A DNA stretch of 55,318 nucleotides from Bythopirellula sp. (GCA_028285205.1 JANQQA010000073.1:1-55318), one strand, 5' to 3'. Positions 43,037 to 51,688 are shown, counted from the first letter of the stretch. Notes: generated from the letters alone by a model not told the origin. Program-made: numbers and translations.

Positions 43037-43239
43037 CAATTCACCACCTCTCCTGAGAGTTGCGAGTCGAGCATCGTCACGCCGGAGGATGCCACGTCCG
43101 CCGCCACAATCGGCGACAGCCGACATTCGCCCGCTGCACAATTTCTTACCGAGCACGTTCGCGCAAGTCGAACGGATGAGCAAAGTTCCGCCATCTGAGC
43201 TACGCTCGAAACCTCTCGCGCGATTTGCGAATCTGCCAT
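43036..43239 (-). CDS. Small hypothetical phage protein
   Basis: A 67-residue protein from ATG 43239 with GGGGACC upstream, coupled by TGATG to the next gene. It contains SQIAREVSSVAQMAELCSSV, four cysteines (Cys20, Cys29, Cys34, Cys40) and a VAADVASSGVTM segment. Family unknown. It lies between a strong terminator hairpin (43261-43355) and the next structural gene, so its expression may depend on read-through. Confidence 0.5.
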   Translation of the reverse strand: MADSQIAREVSSVAQMAELCSSVRLARTCSVRNCAAGECRLSPIVAADVASSGVTMLDSQLSGEVVN

Positions 43240-43260
43240 CGCTTTGGTCCCCTAACTCGA

Positions 43261-43355
43261 AACAAGAAAATGAGAAAGCAGGGACCTCAGGAGCCAAGAT
43301 AAATTCCCAGCAAGATACTCGCCGGTTGGGGAATCTCTTGGCTCCCGGGCCCTGC
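43261..43355 (-). terminator. Large terminator hairpin after the major capsid gene
   Basis: Read on the minus strand, GCAGGG.CC..GGAGCCAAGA (arm at 43333-43355) pairs with TCTTGGCTCC...GG.CCCTGC (arm at 43278-43300), with an additional ATTCCC/GGGAAT stem inside (43303-43308 with 43328-43334). It is followed on the minus strand by TTTCTCATTTTCTTG (43277 down to 43263), a T-rich tail. The capsid stop at 43366 lies only 11 nt upstream. Confidence 0.8.
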
Positions 43356-43365
43356 ATGAAATTAG

Positions 43366-44526
43366 CTAGCCCGTGCTCTTGACCACGTAGCGTGGATTCA
43401 ACACCGCTGCCGCACCACGCTCGCTGGCTTTGAAACGCAGGACGATGTCGTTGTTGAAATCGGCCTCACTGTTGACCGGTGCTTGCGTCACGGTGATCGG
43501 CCAGTTTTCCATGTAGGCGAACGCCTTACGGAAATCGCCGAGGAACCACCACTTCTTCGCGTCGGCAGCCGCCTCGCCACCAGCAACAATCTGGCGATAG
43601 GCGATGCGGCTTTCCTGAACGCGGTAGTTGCCGAGTGGATTAGCTGCGGTGGTCGCAGTTGAGGCGCCGGCCCCGGAGTAAGTGATCTCCGCTGCGTTGA
43701 ACACTCGATGCGCTGCATGACGATACGCCGGCATCACGAGCACCGTAGTTCCGTGCACTAGAATCGGTTCGCCGGTCACGGGATCCGACATCTCGGCGAA
43801 CAGTTGCTCGGCTGCATCGACGTTCACCCAATCGACCAACTCGTTGCCCGCGAGCTCGTTGACCCACAGTCCGCTGGTCAGATAGGTGTTGTGGGCCTGG
43901 CCATTGGACTTGTAGTTATTGGTCTGACCAACTACCAGATCGACGAGCCGCTTTTCTTTGTTCAGTCCCAGAACTTCACCCACCTCGGCCGCGCGACTGA
44001 GCACTAAGTTCGTGCGATCGAAGAAGATCGCCTCCTTGGTCACGGGCACGATGAAGCCGCGTTTGGAAGTCGCAGGGGTCTCGATGTAGTCTTCGCCGAA
44101 GCCCAAATTGGGGTACGGCATGCCGGGCTCGATCACGTCAATGTCGTCGGCAATCTTGCTGACGCCTGGGATCTTCTCGCCGTCCAAGCGCGTGGGGATA
44201 TGTTGCACGAGCTTGGAGACCACAAACGCTTCTTGGTTGTACGACTCCAGAATCTTGGAGTAGATCACCTGGCCGGTGATATTGAGGAACGCCGAGACAT
44301 CGACGCCTTCGCCCGCTTCCATGACGCTGACGTGGCCGCTGGAGCGAGGATCGAGCATGCGGACCCAGTGCCGCCCATCGGGGATTAGCGATTCGGCCAG
44401 GTCGCGCAGGCTGAAGTCCTCGGGTTGTAGATGACCTTCACGCAGCGATTCGGAAAGATGCTCGACCGTGCGGTCGACTCCGTCCAAGTCGTACCGACGT
44501 TTGAGTTCTCGATAGTTGAGTGACAC
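43366..44526 (-). CDS. Major capsid protein (HK97-like)
   Basis: This 386-residue protein starts at a GTG at 44526 with AGAGGAG upstream. It has the length and mixed alpha/beta composition of an HK97-fold capsid protein: a helical N-arm (about 1-60) and an E-loop-like region (FVVSKLVQHIPTRLDGEKIPGVSKI, about 101-125). Later come RGFIVPVTKEAIFFDRTNLVLSRAAEVG, AYRHAAHRVFNAAEI, and WWFLGDFRKAFAYMENWPITVTQAP (about 324-348) near the C-terminus, a typical phage capsid P/A-domain pattern. It lies right after protease and decoration genes, as expected. It is bracketed by terminator hairpins with its two partners. Confidence 0.82.
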   Translation of the reverse strand: MSLNYRELKRRYDLDGVDRTVEHLSESLREGHLQPEDFSLRDLAESLIPDGRHWVRMLDPRSSGHVSVMEAGEGVDVSAFLNITGQVIYSKILESYNQEAFVVSKLVQHIPTRLDGEKIPGVSKIADDIDVIEPGMPYPNLGFGEDYIETPATSKRGFIVPVTKEAIFFDRTNLVLSRAAEVGEVLGLNKEKRLVDLVVGQTNNYKSNGQAHNTYLTSGLWVNELAGNELVDWVNVDAAEQLFAEMSDPVTGEPILVHGTTVLVMPAYRHAAHRVFNAAEITYSGAGASTATTAANPLGNYRVQESRIAYRQIVAGGEAAADAKKWWFLGDFRKAFAYMENWPITVTQAPVNSEADFNNDIVLRFKASERGAAAVLNPRYVVKSTG

Positions 44527-44583
44527 GTTTGTGTTCTCCTCTGAGGAAATTTGGAATTTTCTTGATTGCGATCGGGTAGTCGC

Positions 44584-45060
44584 TTAGGTGGCTGCCGCTT
44601 GCGGACCGCCACGTACGACGGTGCTAACGACGTCAACGAGCACTTTTTCTGAGCCGGCGGGGGCTTGCTTGACGCACCGCCCCAGTGCGAGGTTCTCAGT
44701 CGCGACGCCTACGACCCGTTGGGACTCCAGTTGATTCCCCGTGCCGTTTTCCTGTCCACCGATCAAGTCGCCCACCTCGAAAGCGGCTGGGCTACAAGTC
44801 AATTCGAAAACGCCGCTGGTCGCGACACGAATGATTTCCTCCGTCTCGCCGGAAGCGCACTGCATCGCGACTCCGACAAAGCTGTCATGGAACGTTTGCT
44901 GATTGGCCATGAGGGTTCCCAGGTCCGTTAGACTGGCAGCAGGCTTCACGTAGCCCGCGTCCAAATACACTAGGTCGCCGATCTCGACGATCGTCCCAGC
45001 GGGGGCGGGTAGTGCGACGGGATTGGTTTCGCCGTATCTCCAACGCATTGTGTTAGGCAT
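44584..45060 (-). CDS. Capsid decoration/cement-like protein
   Basis: This 158-residue protein (ATG 45060, GGAG about 10 nt before) is beta-rich and begins MRWRYGETNPVALP, then GDLVYLDAGYVKPAASLTD, with a later IGVATEN-like GVATENLALGR and a C-terminal VDVVSTVVRGG strand. Its position between protease and major capsid gene is that of DUF2190/head-fibre or cement proteins, and the strand pattern is compatible. The assignment rests mainly on context. Confidence 0.6.
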   Translation of the reverse strand: MPNTMRWRYGETNPVALPAPAGTIVEIGDLVYLDAGYVKPAASLTDLGTLMANQQTFHDSFVGVAMQCASGETEEIIRVATSGVFELTCSPAAFEVGDLIGGQENGTGNQLESQRVVGVATENLALGRCVKQAPAGSEKVLVDVVSTVVRGGPQAAAT

Positions 45061-45119
45061 CGCATAAACTCCGAAACTAAGGTGAGGATTTTTTGCTCAA
45101 CTGGTAGCGGTTGAATCTG

Positions 45120-46091
45120 TCAGTTGAGTGACGACTTCAAGGCGGTTGCGAATTCTTCTGCGGTTGCCAGAGGCATGCGCGGATTGGCTGCGAAGAATGT
45201 TTGCTCGCGCGAGAACGGTGACGCGGCTTGGGCGTCCGAACTTCGGACGGTCGCAGCCGCGCTGGCTAGCTCGGCACGCTCCGTGATCAACTCCCGCACC
45301 TCGGCTTCGTCGACGATGTTCAACAGCGACTCAACAAACGTCGGACTGACCCGCCGCGGATCGCGCCGTTCCCTCTCGGCCTGTGCGGAGACCCAGAGCT
45401 GATTCTCGCCGAGCAGTTCAGTAACGCGCTGCCGTCGTTGCGCGTAGTTGGCGCGAGCCTCAGCGTCATCAAGCTGCTGACGTAATCGCTGCACTTCGGC
45501 AGACTCGAGCTCCTTCAGCAAGTCAGGCCGATGCAGCTCGAGGACCTCCCTGGTTAGTGCATCCAACGCGACCTGATCACTCCCGTTGTTGCGGTTGACG
45601 TCGCGATGTTGCTCAAATAGGCCCTGCGTTGTCGCCGGGTCGGCAACAAGATCAACACTTTGGACCTTGGTAATCGCTTCGACGACTGCCGTTTCGCGCT
45701 CGCGCGACAGCTGCGCTAGTACGTTGTGCGAGAAGCCGACGTTGTGCGGGTTGTGCTGGGCGTCCCATAGCAGCTGCTCGGCGAGGGCGTGCTTAGGGTT
45801 GAAGTGCAAATCGCCGAACAAACCCTCGCCTGCACGCAGCTCCACGCTGCGAATCACGCCCAGGCGATCCTGATAGTCGCGGGGACTGAGCGGACCGTCT
45901 TTGGGATGATTGACGTTGACCTTCGCTTCTTCATACAGCGTCGCGGCGGCGGCTAGTGCCGACTCGCGATAGCGACGGCCATTGCGCGACTCCAAGCCGA
46001 TGAGCTTGACGCCCCGCAGGATGCCGAGTTCATGGTCGACGCTCAGTGCGACACCGCCTGAGTCGACATACTCTTGTAACAACTCTGTCAT
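45120..46091 (-). CDS. Prohead protease with C-terminal scaffold-like region
   Basis: The start at ATG 46091 (MTELLQEY..., 323 residues) has AAGGGAG upstream. The N-terminal about 170 residues resemble a prohead serine protease: ESRNGRRYRESAL, VNHPKDGPLSPRDYQDRLG, NVGFSHNV with the likely catalytic His, and VQSVDLVADPATTQGLFE with the likely catalytic Ser (about residues 154-171). The C-terminal part (about 185-323) is Glu/Arg/Ala-rich coiled coil (ELESAEVQRLRQQLDDAEAR), like a scaffold that the protease degrades during maturation. The order protease, decoration, capsid supports this. Confidence 0.75.
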   Translation of the reverse strand: MTELLQEYVDSGGVALSVDHELGILRGVKLIGLESRNGRRYRESALAAAATLYEEAKVNVNHPKDGPLSPRDYQDRLGVIRSVELRAGEGLFGDLHFNPKHALAEQLLWDAQHNPHNVGFSHNVLAQLSRERETAVVEAITKVQSVDLVADPATTQGLFEQHRDVNRNNGSDQVALDALTREVLELHRPDLLKELESAEVQRLRQQLDDAEARANYAQRRQRVTELLGENQLWVSAQAERERRDPRRVSPTFVESLLNIVDEAEVRELITERAELASAAATVRSSDAQAASPFSREQTFFAANPRMPLATAEEFATALKSSLN

Positions 46092-46130
46092 GGCTCCCTT
46101 TCTGATGGTGAGGAATTGCAAGTTGCCAAT

Positions 46131-46171
46131 AAGAAAACCCCGCAGCAGATCACCGAGGATCTGCGACGGGG
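46131..46171 (-). terminator. Intrinsic terminator before the protease-capsid operon
   Basis: On the minus strand CCCCGTCGCAGATC (46171-46158) pairs with GATCTGCTGCGGGG (46151-46138) around CTCGGT, with a small internal mismatch, followed by TTTTCTTATTGG. It lies 40 nt upstream of the protease ATG at 46091, so either it terminates the packaging operon or it is an attenuator of the capsid operon. Confidence 0.8.
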
Positions 46172-46237
46172 CTCGACGGGATACTCGACCAACGGAGTGG
46201 TTGAGCTCGGTTCGATACCTAGTCTACAATTGTGGTG

Positions 46238-46417
46238 CTATCGCACCATGCGGTCGACCATCACGCGCGTGTGCTGGATGTGACCATCCTGCACCTGCAC
46301 AGTCACACTGGCCGTACCATGAAAGCCGCGAACGCTAATGTTCTCGACCAACTTGGCGAATTCCGTTTCCGCCTGTTCACGCTTGTCAACTTTCTTGGGT
46401 TTCGTCGTTGTTCTCAT
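46238..46417 (-). CDS. Small basic phage protein
   Basis: The ATG at 46417 gives 59 residues (MRTTTKPKKVDKREQAETEF...); a TTG at 46456 would extend it by 13. It has a basic N-terminus, a helix (EQAETEFAKLVENISV) and a beta-hairpin (GTASVTVQVQDGHIQ, TRVMVDRMVR) resembling a small RNA- or DNA-binding fold, but no family is certain. It follows the portal gene with 42 nt between, and the terminator at 46131-46171 comes next. Confidence 0.55.
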   Translation of the reverse strand: MRTTTKPKKVDKREQAETEFAKLVENISVRGFHGTASVTVQVQDGHIQHTRVMVDRMVR

Positions 46418-46459
46418 GGGTCTGAATTTAGCAACTACGGGGGTCGATTGCACCAACTA

Positions 46460-47842
46460 TTATTGGCCACCCCCCGACTGGTGCATCGATAGGTTTTTCT
46501 GCTCTTGGTCGTAGTCCAATCCCAAACGTAGGCTCCACGTCTGCGGTGAGAGAATCTTGTTTTCGAACGCCATTTGTTCCACTCGGCAGGTGTTGAGCTG
46601 GTCGCGGACCTCGAGCGATGGCGGTGTGATTTGCAAGTCGATCAAGCGTCGTATGTCGCTGGGAAGTCTGCCAGCGCTGACCGCGTTTTCGATCACGCGC
46701 CACATTACATCGCAATCGTCGTTGGCAAGATTGGCTTGCAGTCGCTCGAACATTTTCACGGCCGGGCCTTCTGCCACGAGTGTCGATGCATAGTTGGCGT
46801 TGGAAGCATCGGAGGTGAACATGAACTCCGGCATCACCAGACGGGCGGCCACGGCTCGCAGTTCCGCCTGCAGCACTTGCACGAAGCTGCTCGCGTCGAT
46901 TCCCGCGACGGGGAAGTCATACTCCAAGCCTGCCGGCGCGTCGAGAATGGTTCCCGGCGCGTATCGCGACAGGTACTTCGTTTGATTGGTCGCCGCAGCG
47001 CTTGCCACTTGACCTTGATCGGCGACGAATTGCTCGACTCCACTCCGCGTCGCGCTGCGATGCTTGCGAATCAGCGCGATCGCCGATTGAATTTCGGCCA
47101 CGACACTCATGTTGCGGAGCAATTTCTCGACGCGGCGCAGATTTTTTCGCACGGGGTAATACAACGGCAGGCCGCGTTTGACGTTGCTGTCGACGTTTGC
47201 CTTGCGATGTTGAATCGCCGAGGCCTCGACCGGCTCGCCGTCGATGAAGTATCCCAATACGGTTTCGACGTCGTGTGGTTCGGTCTGAATGCCGAAACTG
47301 GCCGGCGCGTGGCTGGCTAACTCAATCGGCGTTTGCACCTGGTCTGGTTCGACGAAACGGATGCGCGTCACGCCGCTCCCGTCGACGAAAAATCGTAAGA
47401 AGACTTCGCCATCGCGGTCGAGTCGGCGCACGATCTCCTGCTGGCGCGCTTGCCAACGGTTGAGATGCATGAACTCGTCGAGTACCGCTTGGACGTCCAG
47501 TTCCAACTCGGCGGGTGCCTGTACGCCCTTGCGAATCGACGCGCGATAGACGTGGCCCGACCCGACCAGATAGCTGGTTCGATTTTCAATGCCGTTGATT
47601 GCGAACTCGTTCGTGGCCGCCAGGCGGCGGCATTGCTGACGGATGTCGGCCAGCTGTTCATTCGTAGAAAAGGGCACGCTGTTGCCACCTCGCGACGAGT
47701 CTTTGGCGTCCAATGAATTCCACCAGGTGCCGTCATCGTCGAGATACGCCTCGCGTGGATCGATAAATGCGTCCCACAGTGCCTCGCAGGCTTCGCTCAG
47801 ACGTTGTTCCAGCGGACCGGTATCAACCGTTGCGTTTGACAT
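46460..47842 (-). CDS. Phage portal protein
   Basis: This 460-residue protein has GAGGAG before its ATG. Its length, placement between TerL and the protease, and motifs match portal proteins: ATNEFAINGIENRTSYLVGSG-like N-terminal helices (about 76-96), EIVRRLDRDGEVFLRFF (about 132-148), VEPDQVQTP, RGLPLYYPVRKNLRRVEKL (about 220-238), YDFPVAGIDASSFVQVLQ, and RLVMPEFMFTSDASNANYAS (about 330-349) which recalls the stalk and wing region. Portals form the dodecameric ring through which DNA enters the head. Confidence 0.85.
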   Translation of the reverse strand: MSNATVDTGPLEQRLSEACEALWDAFIDPREAYLDDDGTWWNSLDAKDSSRGGNSVPFSTNEQLADIRQQCRRLAATNEFAINGIENRTSYLVGSGHVYRASIRKGVQAPAELELDVQAVLDEFMHLNRWQARQQEIVRRLDRDGEVFLRFFVDGSGVTRIRFVEPDQVQTPIELASHAPASFGIQTEPHDVETVLGYFIDGEPVEASAIQHRKANVDSNVKRGLPLYYPVRKNLRRVEKLLRNMSVVAEIQSAIALIRKHRSATRSGVEQFVADQGQVASAAATNQTKYLSRYAPGTILDAPAGLEYDFPVAGIDASSFVQVLQAELRAVAARLVMPEFMFTSDASNANYASTLVAEGPAVKMFERLQANLANDDCDVMWRVIENAVSAGRLPSDIRRLIDLQITPPSLEVRDQLNTCRVEQMAFENKILSPQTWSLRLGLDYDQEQKNLSMHQSGGGQ

Positions 47843-47887
47843 ATTGCTCCTCAGTTTGTGATTGGCTTTTCGATTACTGAAATGGAA

Positions 47888-49501
47888 TTACGTGCTGATC
47901 GGAATTCGGTTTCCCAACCCATCATCGACGTCTGTGCCAGGGAGTATCTGCTCGGCCAGTCGCAGCGCCATTTCCAGGGCATCCGGCCCGTCGTCGTGTG
48001 AACCAAGCGGGAAATCGCGCAGCTGGTCGACCAGCAAGCGGGTCGAAGGACTACCTTGCAAGAATTTCACTCGACGTTGCGACAGATACGGACTCAACCG
48101 GCGAATACGCGTGTGCTTGTTGATGTGATTATGGATCGCGAATGGCGCGATCCCGTGCACGCCGCGCCTGAGAAACTCGGCTTGGATTTCACTCGCCAGC
48201 AGTTCCTGGAATTGATTCGCTTCGACGCCGAAACTACTCACGCGATGTTGCTGCACCAACGCCGCTGCGTCGGCAACCATTTGCGGAATCGGACGACGTG
48301 CCAGATCCGCTTCGACATACAGAATTCCATGCGCATCGACTCCCAGCACGACAAACGCCGAATAATCGCCGTGCCGCGCATCGGTTCCCTTGCTCGGGTC
48401 GAGAGCCATCGTCTTGAGTTGGAGGTCCTCTGGCCATCGACTGAACCAGATGCGCTCATCGAAATACACTGGCGGCCACTCGCAACGTTCGGGGTCGAGT
48501 GGCGAAGACTGTTTCTCGCGCTCGAATGCCGTCCGACCTTCTTCGACACGCATTTTCATCAGCGTGTAGAGGTCTTCGACCTCCGGCCAAAGCAGTTCCG
48601 CTCCCGCTTCCATCAGATGGCGATGACGCTGGTAGAATTGGTGGGCCAAAGCTTGTGACTGAGGATTCTCCAGATCGCAATAGATTTCTTCCCAGTCGGA
48701 CCACAAGCTTTCATGGGTGGGCCATTGTTCGATGGCACGGAACTTTTTCGATTGCCAGCCAGGCGTATTGTGGAGCTGCATCGCCAGCGCGTCGCGGTGG
48801 AGCGCTGTCGCGAGATTTACGATGTTGGTTTGTTTTGTGCCTGCCTTGAGCAACGTGCCATGAAACCACTGCTGGCTCGAATCTCGCTGGGCCGCCGAAA
48901 CGATGTGGCTATCGTTCTGCAGATCGTCGCAAACGATCAATGTGGGACGATTCTCGCGGCGGCGGCGACCGCGCAGACGCTGTCCCGTGCCGAATGATTC
49001 GAGGATCGTACCGTTGCGGAGTTCCAGAGTTGTTGAGCGCCAGCGCGGTCCTTGTCCGCAGGCGTGCGGATAGTCGCGGGCAAGGAGCTCGTTGTCCTCC
49101 AGCTCGATGCGGATGTTCTCCAGATGCGTCCGTGCCTGATTCTTCGTGTCGGATACGATCCAGATGTAAGGTTCCCAACCCTCGACCGCGACGTGCAGCA
49201 CGAAACAAAGCGTCGCGATCGTCGACTTAGCCCCTCCGCGCGGTCCGATGACATTGAGTTTCGCGCCGCGATGTTCTTGTAGTAGGTCGAGCTGCTCGCC
49301 CAACCACAAGTGCATTTTTGAAGGGGCGCTGCGAAAATGATCTGTCAGGTAGGTTCTTCCCCACGCGAGCGTGTCGTCGGGCGCTTCGTGCCGCAGGGGC
49401 TTCTTGTTGTCCTGCTGTGCCGCCATGACTCGCGTGAGCCGTGACATCAGCCGAGTCATCAGCGGGGCTGGGATGGGCACATCGTGATGGATTCTTTTCA
49501 T
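47888..49501 (-). CDS. Terminase large subunit
   Basis: This 537-residue protein has the two-domain layout of TerL. The ATPase domain has Walker A GPRGGAKST (about 86-94) and Walker B LIVCDDLQ (about 189-196). The RNase H-like nuclease domain has ALDPSKGTDAR (about 370), AFVVLGVDAHG with acidic residues, FGVEANQ (about 426) and the terminal DDGPDALEMAL (about 506-516). It packages DNA into the head and cuts concatemers. The ATG at 49501 has a weak ribosome site; internal Met residues at 15, 19 and 26 could be the real start. It begins 18 nt after TerS. Confidence 0.92.
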   Translation of the reverse strand: MKRIHHDVPIPAPLMTRLMSRLTRVMAAQQDNKKPLRHEAPDDTLAWGRTYLTDHFRSAPSKMHLWLGEQLDLLQEHRGAKLNVIGPRGGAKSTIATLCFVLHVAVEGWEPYIWIVSDTKNQARTHLENIRIELEDNELLARDYPHACGQGPRWRSTTLELRNGTILESFGTGQRLRGRRRRENRPTLIVCDDLQNDSHIVSAAQRDSSQQWFHGTLLKAGTKQTNIVNLATALHRDALAMQLHNTPGWQSKKFRAIEQWPTHESLWSDWEEIYCDLENPQSQALAHQFYQRHRHLMEAGAELLWPEVEDLYTLMKMRVEEGRTAFEREKQSSPLDPERCEWPPVYFDERIWFSRWPEDLQLKTMALDPSKGTDARHGDYSAFVVLGVDAHGILYVEADLARRPIPQMVADAAALVQQHRVSSFGVEANQFQELLASEIQAEFLRRGVHGIAPFAIHNHINKHTRIRRLSPYLSQRRVKFLQGSPSTRLLVDQLRDFPLGSHDDGPDALEMALRLAEQILPGTDVDDGLGNRIPIST

Positions 49502-49519
49502 TCGATCAGCCTTTGTCGC

Positions 49520-49993
49520 CTACGGTTCATCTGACGGTTCGATGTGACAGAGATCGTGGTTCGATTGAAACGAGTTGTCTTGCAGTTGCGTGGTCAGCTC
49601 CGCAAGCTTCGATTGCAGACGTGTTCGATCCTCAGGGTCGTGAACTTCGCACAGCATTGATTCCGCAAGCTCGTCCACGAATTTGCGGAGCTGCGTTACG
49701 GTCAGCGAATCTGGCGACCGACGCCCGAATCGCTCCGGGGCACAATGTTCCAGCCACCACACCGAGACGCGCCAGTTTTTCTGTTCCTTGGCTGCCTCGT
49801 GGAGATTTCGCATGTGCTTAAACTCGGGATTCGCCTCCGCCTTCAGGATTCGCGTGTGAAAGTCGCCGTCATCTTCCAATTGCTGCCGCAGTTGTTGGGC
49901 CGTCTTGCCCAGGTAGTGGCAAGCGGTTTGACGATCGCAGCCAATTGAGATCATCAGGCAGCAATCTCGTTTCTCCTCTTCACTGAAACTCAT
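49520..49993 (-). CDS. Terminase small subunit-like protein
   Basis: The likely start is the ATG at 49993 (MSFSEEEKRD..., 157 residues), overlapping the ABC-GNAT gene by 14 nt. The N-terminal part looks like a helix-turn-helix (CCLMISIGCDRQTACHYLGK, about 12-31) followed by long helices (ANPEFKHMRNLHEAAKEQKNWRVSVWWLEHC), as in small terminases that bind the packaging site. The position directly before TerL supports it. The C-terminal third is polar. Confidence 0.72.
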   Translation of the reverse strand: MSFSEEEKRDCCLMISIGCDRQTACHYLGKTAQQLRQQLEDDGDFHTRILKAEANPEFKHMRNLHEAAKEQKNWRVSVWWLEHCAPERFGRRSPDSLTVTQLRKFVDELAESMLCEVHDPEDRTRLQSKLAELTTQLQDNSFQSNHDLCHIEPSDEP

Positions 49994-51149
49994 GATTCTC
50001 CTCATCACCGAGGTACTCAAAGGAAACCACCGCCCGACCTTTCGAGCTTCGATAGGCGCTCAGGTTCGCGACATTGCGGCTGCTCGACCCGGTCTTCTTC
50101 ACATTGATCGCTTTCCACAATGCCGACCGTCGGCAATGGTTGATCAACGAAGGGTGGCTGCTGGTGACGTTGATGCGGTGACCCTCACCGCGATGCAACG
50201 CTGCGACCGCCGCGACAACTCGCATACCGATGCCCATGCCTTGGTAGTCAGGCAACGTCACGATCCGACTAAACCGACGATGACCTTTCTTGGGGATCAC
50301 GGGCAAGGTCGCACAGAAGGTCACAGGCTCACCCTCCCAGGTCGCGAGGTAGCACCGTGATCCTGTTCCCAGCGTGCCAGTCAAATAGTGATGGCGCTTA
50401 AACAATTGCCAAGCAGCCATTCGGCAGCGATGGATTTCAAGCTCGATCGCAGGCCGCCGAAGACGCCTCCGCTGCAAGGTACTCGTGGCCATGTCGAGTA
50501 CCCAGTCCGCCTCCAGCCATTGGGCGACGTCGTAGTGACAGGTGACCGCGATGAACTTGCATGGAACGTTGCCGCGACGAATCCCCTTGGCGATCGCCGT
50601 CGAGCATGCTCTGGCAACCTGTCGATCGACGACGCTAGTGAACTCGTCGAACACGACTAGCGGGAGCACCGCATGCGGTTCTTGAACTGAGGCATGTAAT
50701 TCTTGGCTCCCATCAACTTCCGCCGTTCGCATTCCGAATTCCGCAATTGCTAATGCTTTCGCGAGATCGCAGCGAAACTGCTCGCCGCAGCTAAGCACGT
50801 CGTAGGGCTTCACCCAAGCGGGGGACGACCCAAATCCGACGGCGGTGAGTAGCTCGATTGCTTTGCGAATCGGCACGTCCGGAAAACAATCGATGATCGC
50901 CTTGTCGCGCGGCCAATCCGCGCGGTGGTAGAGTTGATCGGCGTAGAACTTGCGAGCGACCGTACTTTTGCCACTCCCCGAGGGGCCAACGATCAAGCCG
51001 ACCTGCCAATCTTCGTTTCGCTCAGGCAGCTCGACCGAGAAACGCGACGTTGCTTTTTCCGCGAGTGGCACGTCGAACATGCCAGCTACCTGTTGCACGC
51101 GAAACGAATCAAAGACCGGACACTCCACTACAAGGTCAGCACGCGGCAT
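49980..51149 (-). CDS. ABC-type ATPase fused to GNAT acetyltransferase-like domain
   Basis: This 389-residue protein has AAGGAGG 8 nt before its ATG. The N-terminal ABC ATPase is complete: Walker A GPSGSGKST (55-63), signature LSCGEQ (119-124), Walker B LVVFDE (164-169) and the His of the switch loop (His205, VTCHYD). Unlike transporters it has no membrane partner. The C-terminal half is a GNAT domain: FKRHHYLTGTL (about 250-260, the HHY motif of phage GNATs), a strand FSRIVTLP and the acetyl-CoA loop YQGMGIGMR (302-310). The combination matches COG2401, ATPase fused to predicted acetyltransferase. It overlaps the ParB-like gene by 22 nt and TerS by 14 nt, so translation is coupled. Function unknown; related GNATs include the DNA-modifying Mom protein. 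Confidence 0.88.
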   Translation of the reverse strand: MPRADLVVECPVFDSFRVQQVAGMFDVPLAEKATSRFSVELPERNEDWQVGLIVGPSGSGKSTVARKFYADQLYHRADWPRDKAIIDCFPDVPIRKAIELLTAVGFGSSPAWVKPYDVLSCGEQFRCDLAKALAIAEFGMRTAEVDGSQELHASVQEPHAVLPLVVFDEFTSVVDRQVARACSTAIAKGIRRGNVPCKFIAVTCHYDVAQWLEADWVLDMATSTLQRRRLRRPAIELEIHRCRMAAWQLFKRHHYLTGTLGTGSRCYLATWEGEPVTFCATLPVIPKKGHRRFSRIVTLPDYQGMGIGMRVVAAVAALHRGEGHRINVTSSHPSLINHCRRSALWKAINVKKTGSSSRNVANLSAYRSSKGRAVVSFEYLGDEENHEFQ

Positions 51150-51688
51150 CGGTAGCCCTCCTTGCGCATGCGCTGGTAGAGTTGTTCCTGATCGTGTTCG
51201 TCTTCACATTCGACGACGATCTGAAACGAGTCGGGGATCTCAACTTCGGGTCGTTCTTGCTGATCGTCTGGCCACGGCCGCTGTGCTGGTTCTCGCTCCA
51301 GTTGGTCGAGCATTTTCTCGACCTGCGGGTGCGCGAACTCGCAGGTGTCAACCAATGTGCGGACTTGCTCAGGATCCGCCTCTGCCAGTTCAGCAAGCGG
51401 GTCGTGGGTCAGTAGAATCTTGTCCGCCTCGTCGGCGGTGACGTCCAACACAAGCACGGGCACCAACACCTCGGGGGTCGTCTCGGCACGCAGGTGACCG
51501 TCGATCAGTTGCAGTCGGCCGTCGTCGAGTTCCCGCACCAGTAGCGCATCGGCATAGCCGACTTCGGCCAACACTCCCCGCAAAGCGTCGCGCTGTATGT
51601 CGGGATGCGTACGCCAGTTCTTGGGGTGAGGTTGTAAGTCTGCAGCCCGCACACGGCGTAGTTCTTTGATTCGATCTCGAATATGCAC
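51128..51688 (-). CDS. ParB/sulfiredoxin-fold nuclease-like protein
   Basis: The start is a GTG at 51688 with a strong AGGAGGC site (186 residues); the longer frame upstream overlaps the neighbouring gene and is rejected. The N-terminal domain has the ParB/sulfiredoxin pattern: VRAADLQPHPKNWRTHP (about 11-27), DALRGVLAEVGYADALLVREL (about 32-52), LIDGHLRAE (about 58-66) with the GHxRxE motif, and DEADKILLTHDPLAELAEADP (about 84-104). The C-terminal third is acidic (DDQQERPEVEIPD) and ends in a beta-rich tail. In phages such proteins occur beside DNA modification or ABC-GNAT genes. It overlaps the ABC-GNAT gene by 22 nt. Confidence 0.88.
   Translation of the reverse strand: MHIRDRIKELRRVRAADLQPHPKNWRTHPDIQRDALRGVLAEVGYADALLVRELDDGRLQLIDGHLRAETTPEVLVPVLVLDVTADEADKILLTHDPLAELAEADPEQVRTLVDTCEFAHPQVEKMLDQLEREPAQRPWPDDQQERPEVEIPDSFQIVVECEDEHDQEQLYQRMRKEGYRCRVLTL

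Noticed and set aside
42638..43357. 239-codon version of the small structural gene
   Set aside because: The extension runs through the capsid terminator hairpin and the upstream small gene; the ATG at 43036 has a good ribosome site.
46574..47320. Plus-strand frame of 248 codons over the portal gene
   Set aside because: The portal protein on the minus strand fits context and motifs; the opposite frame is a shadow.
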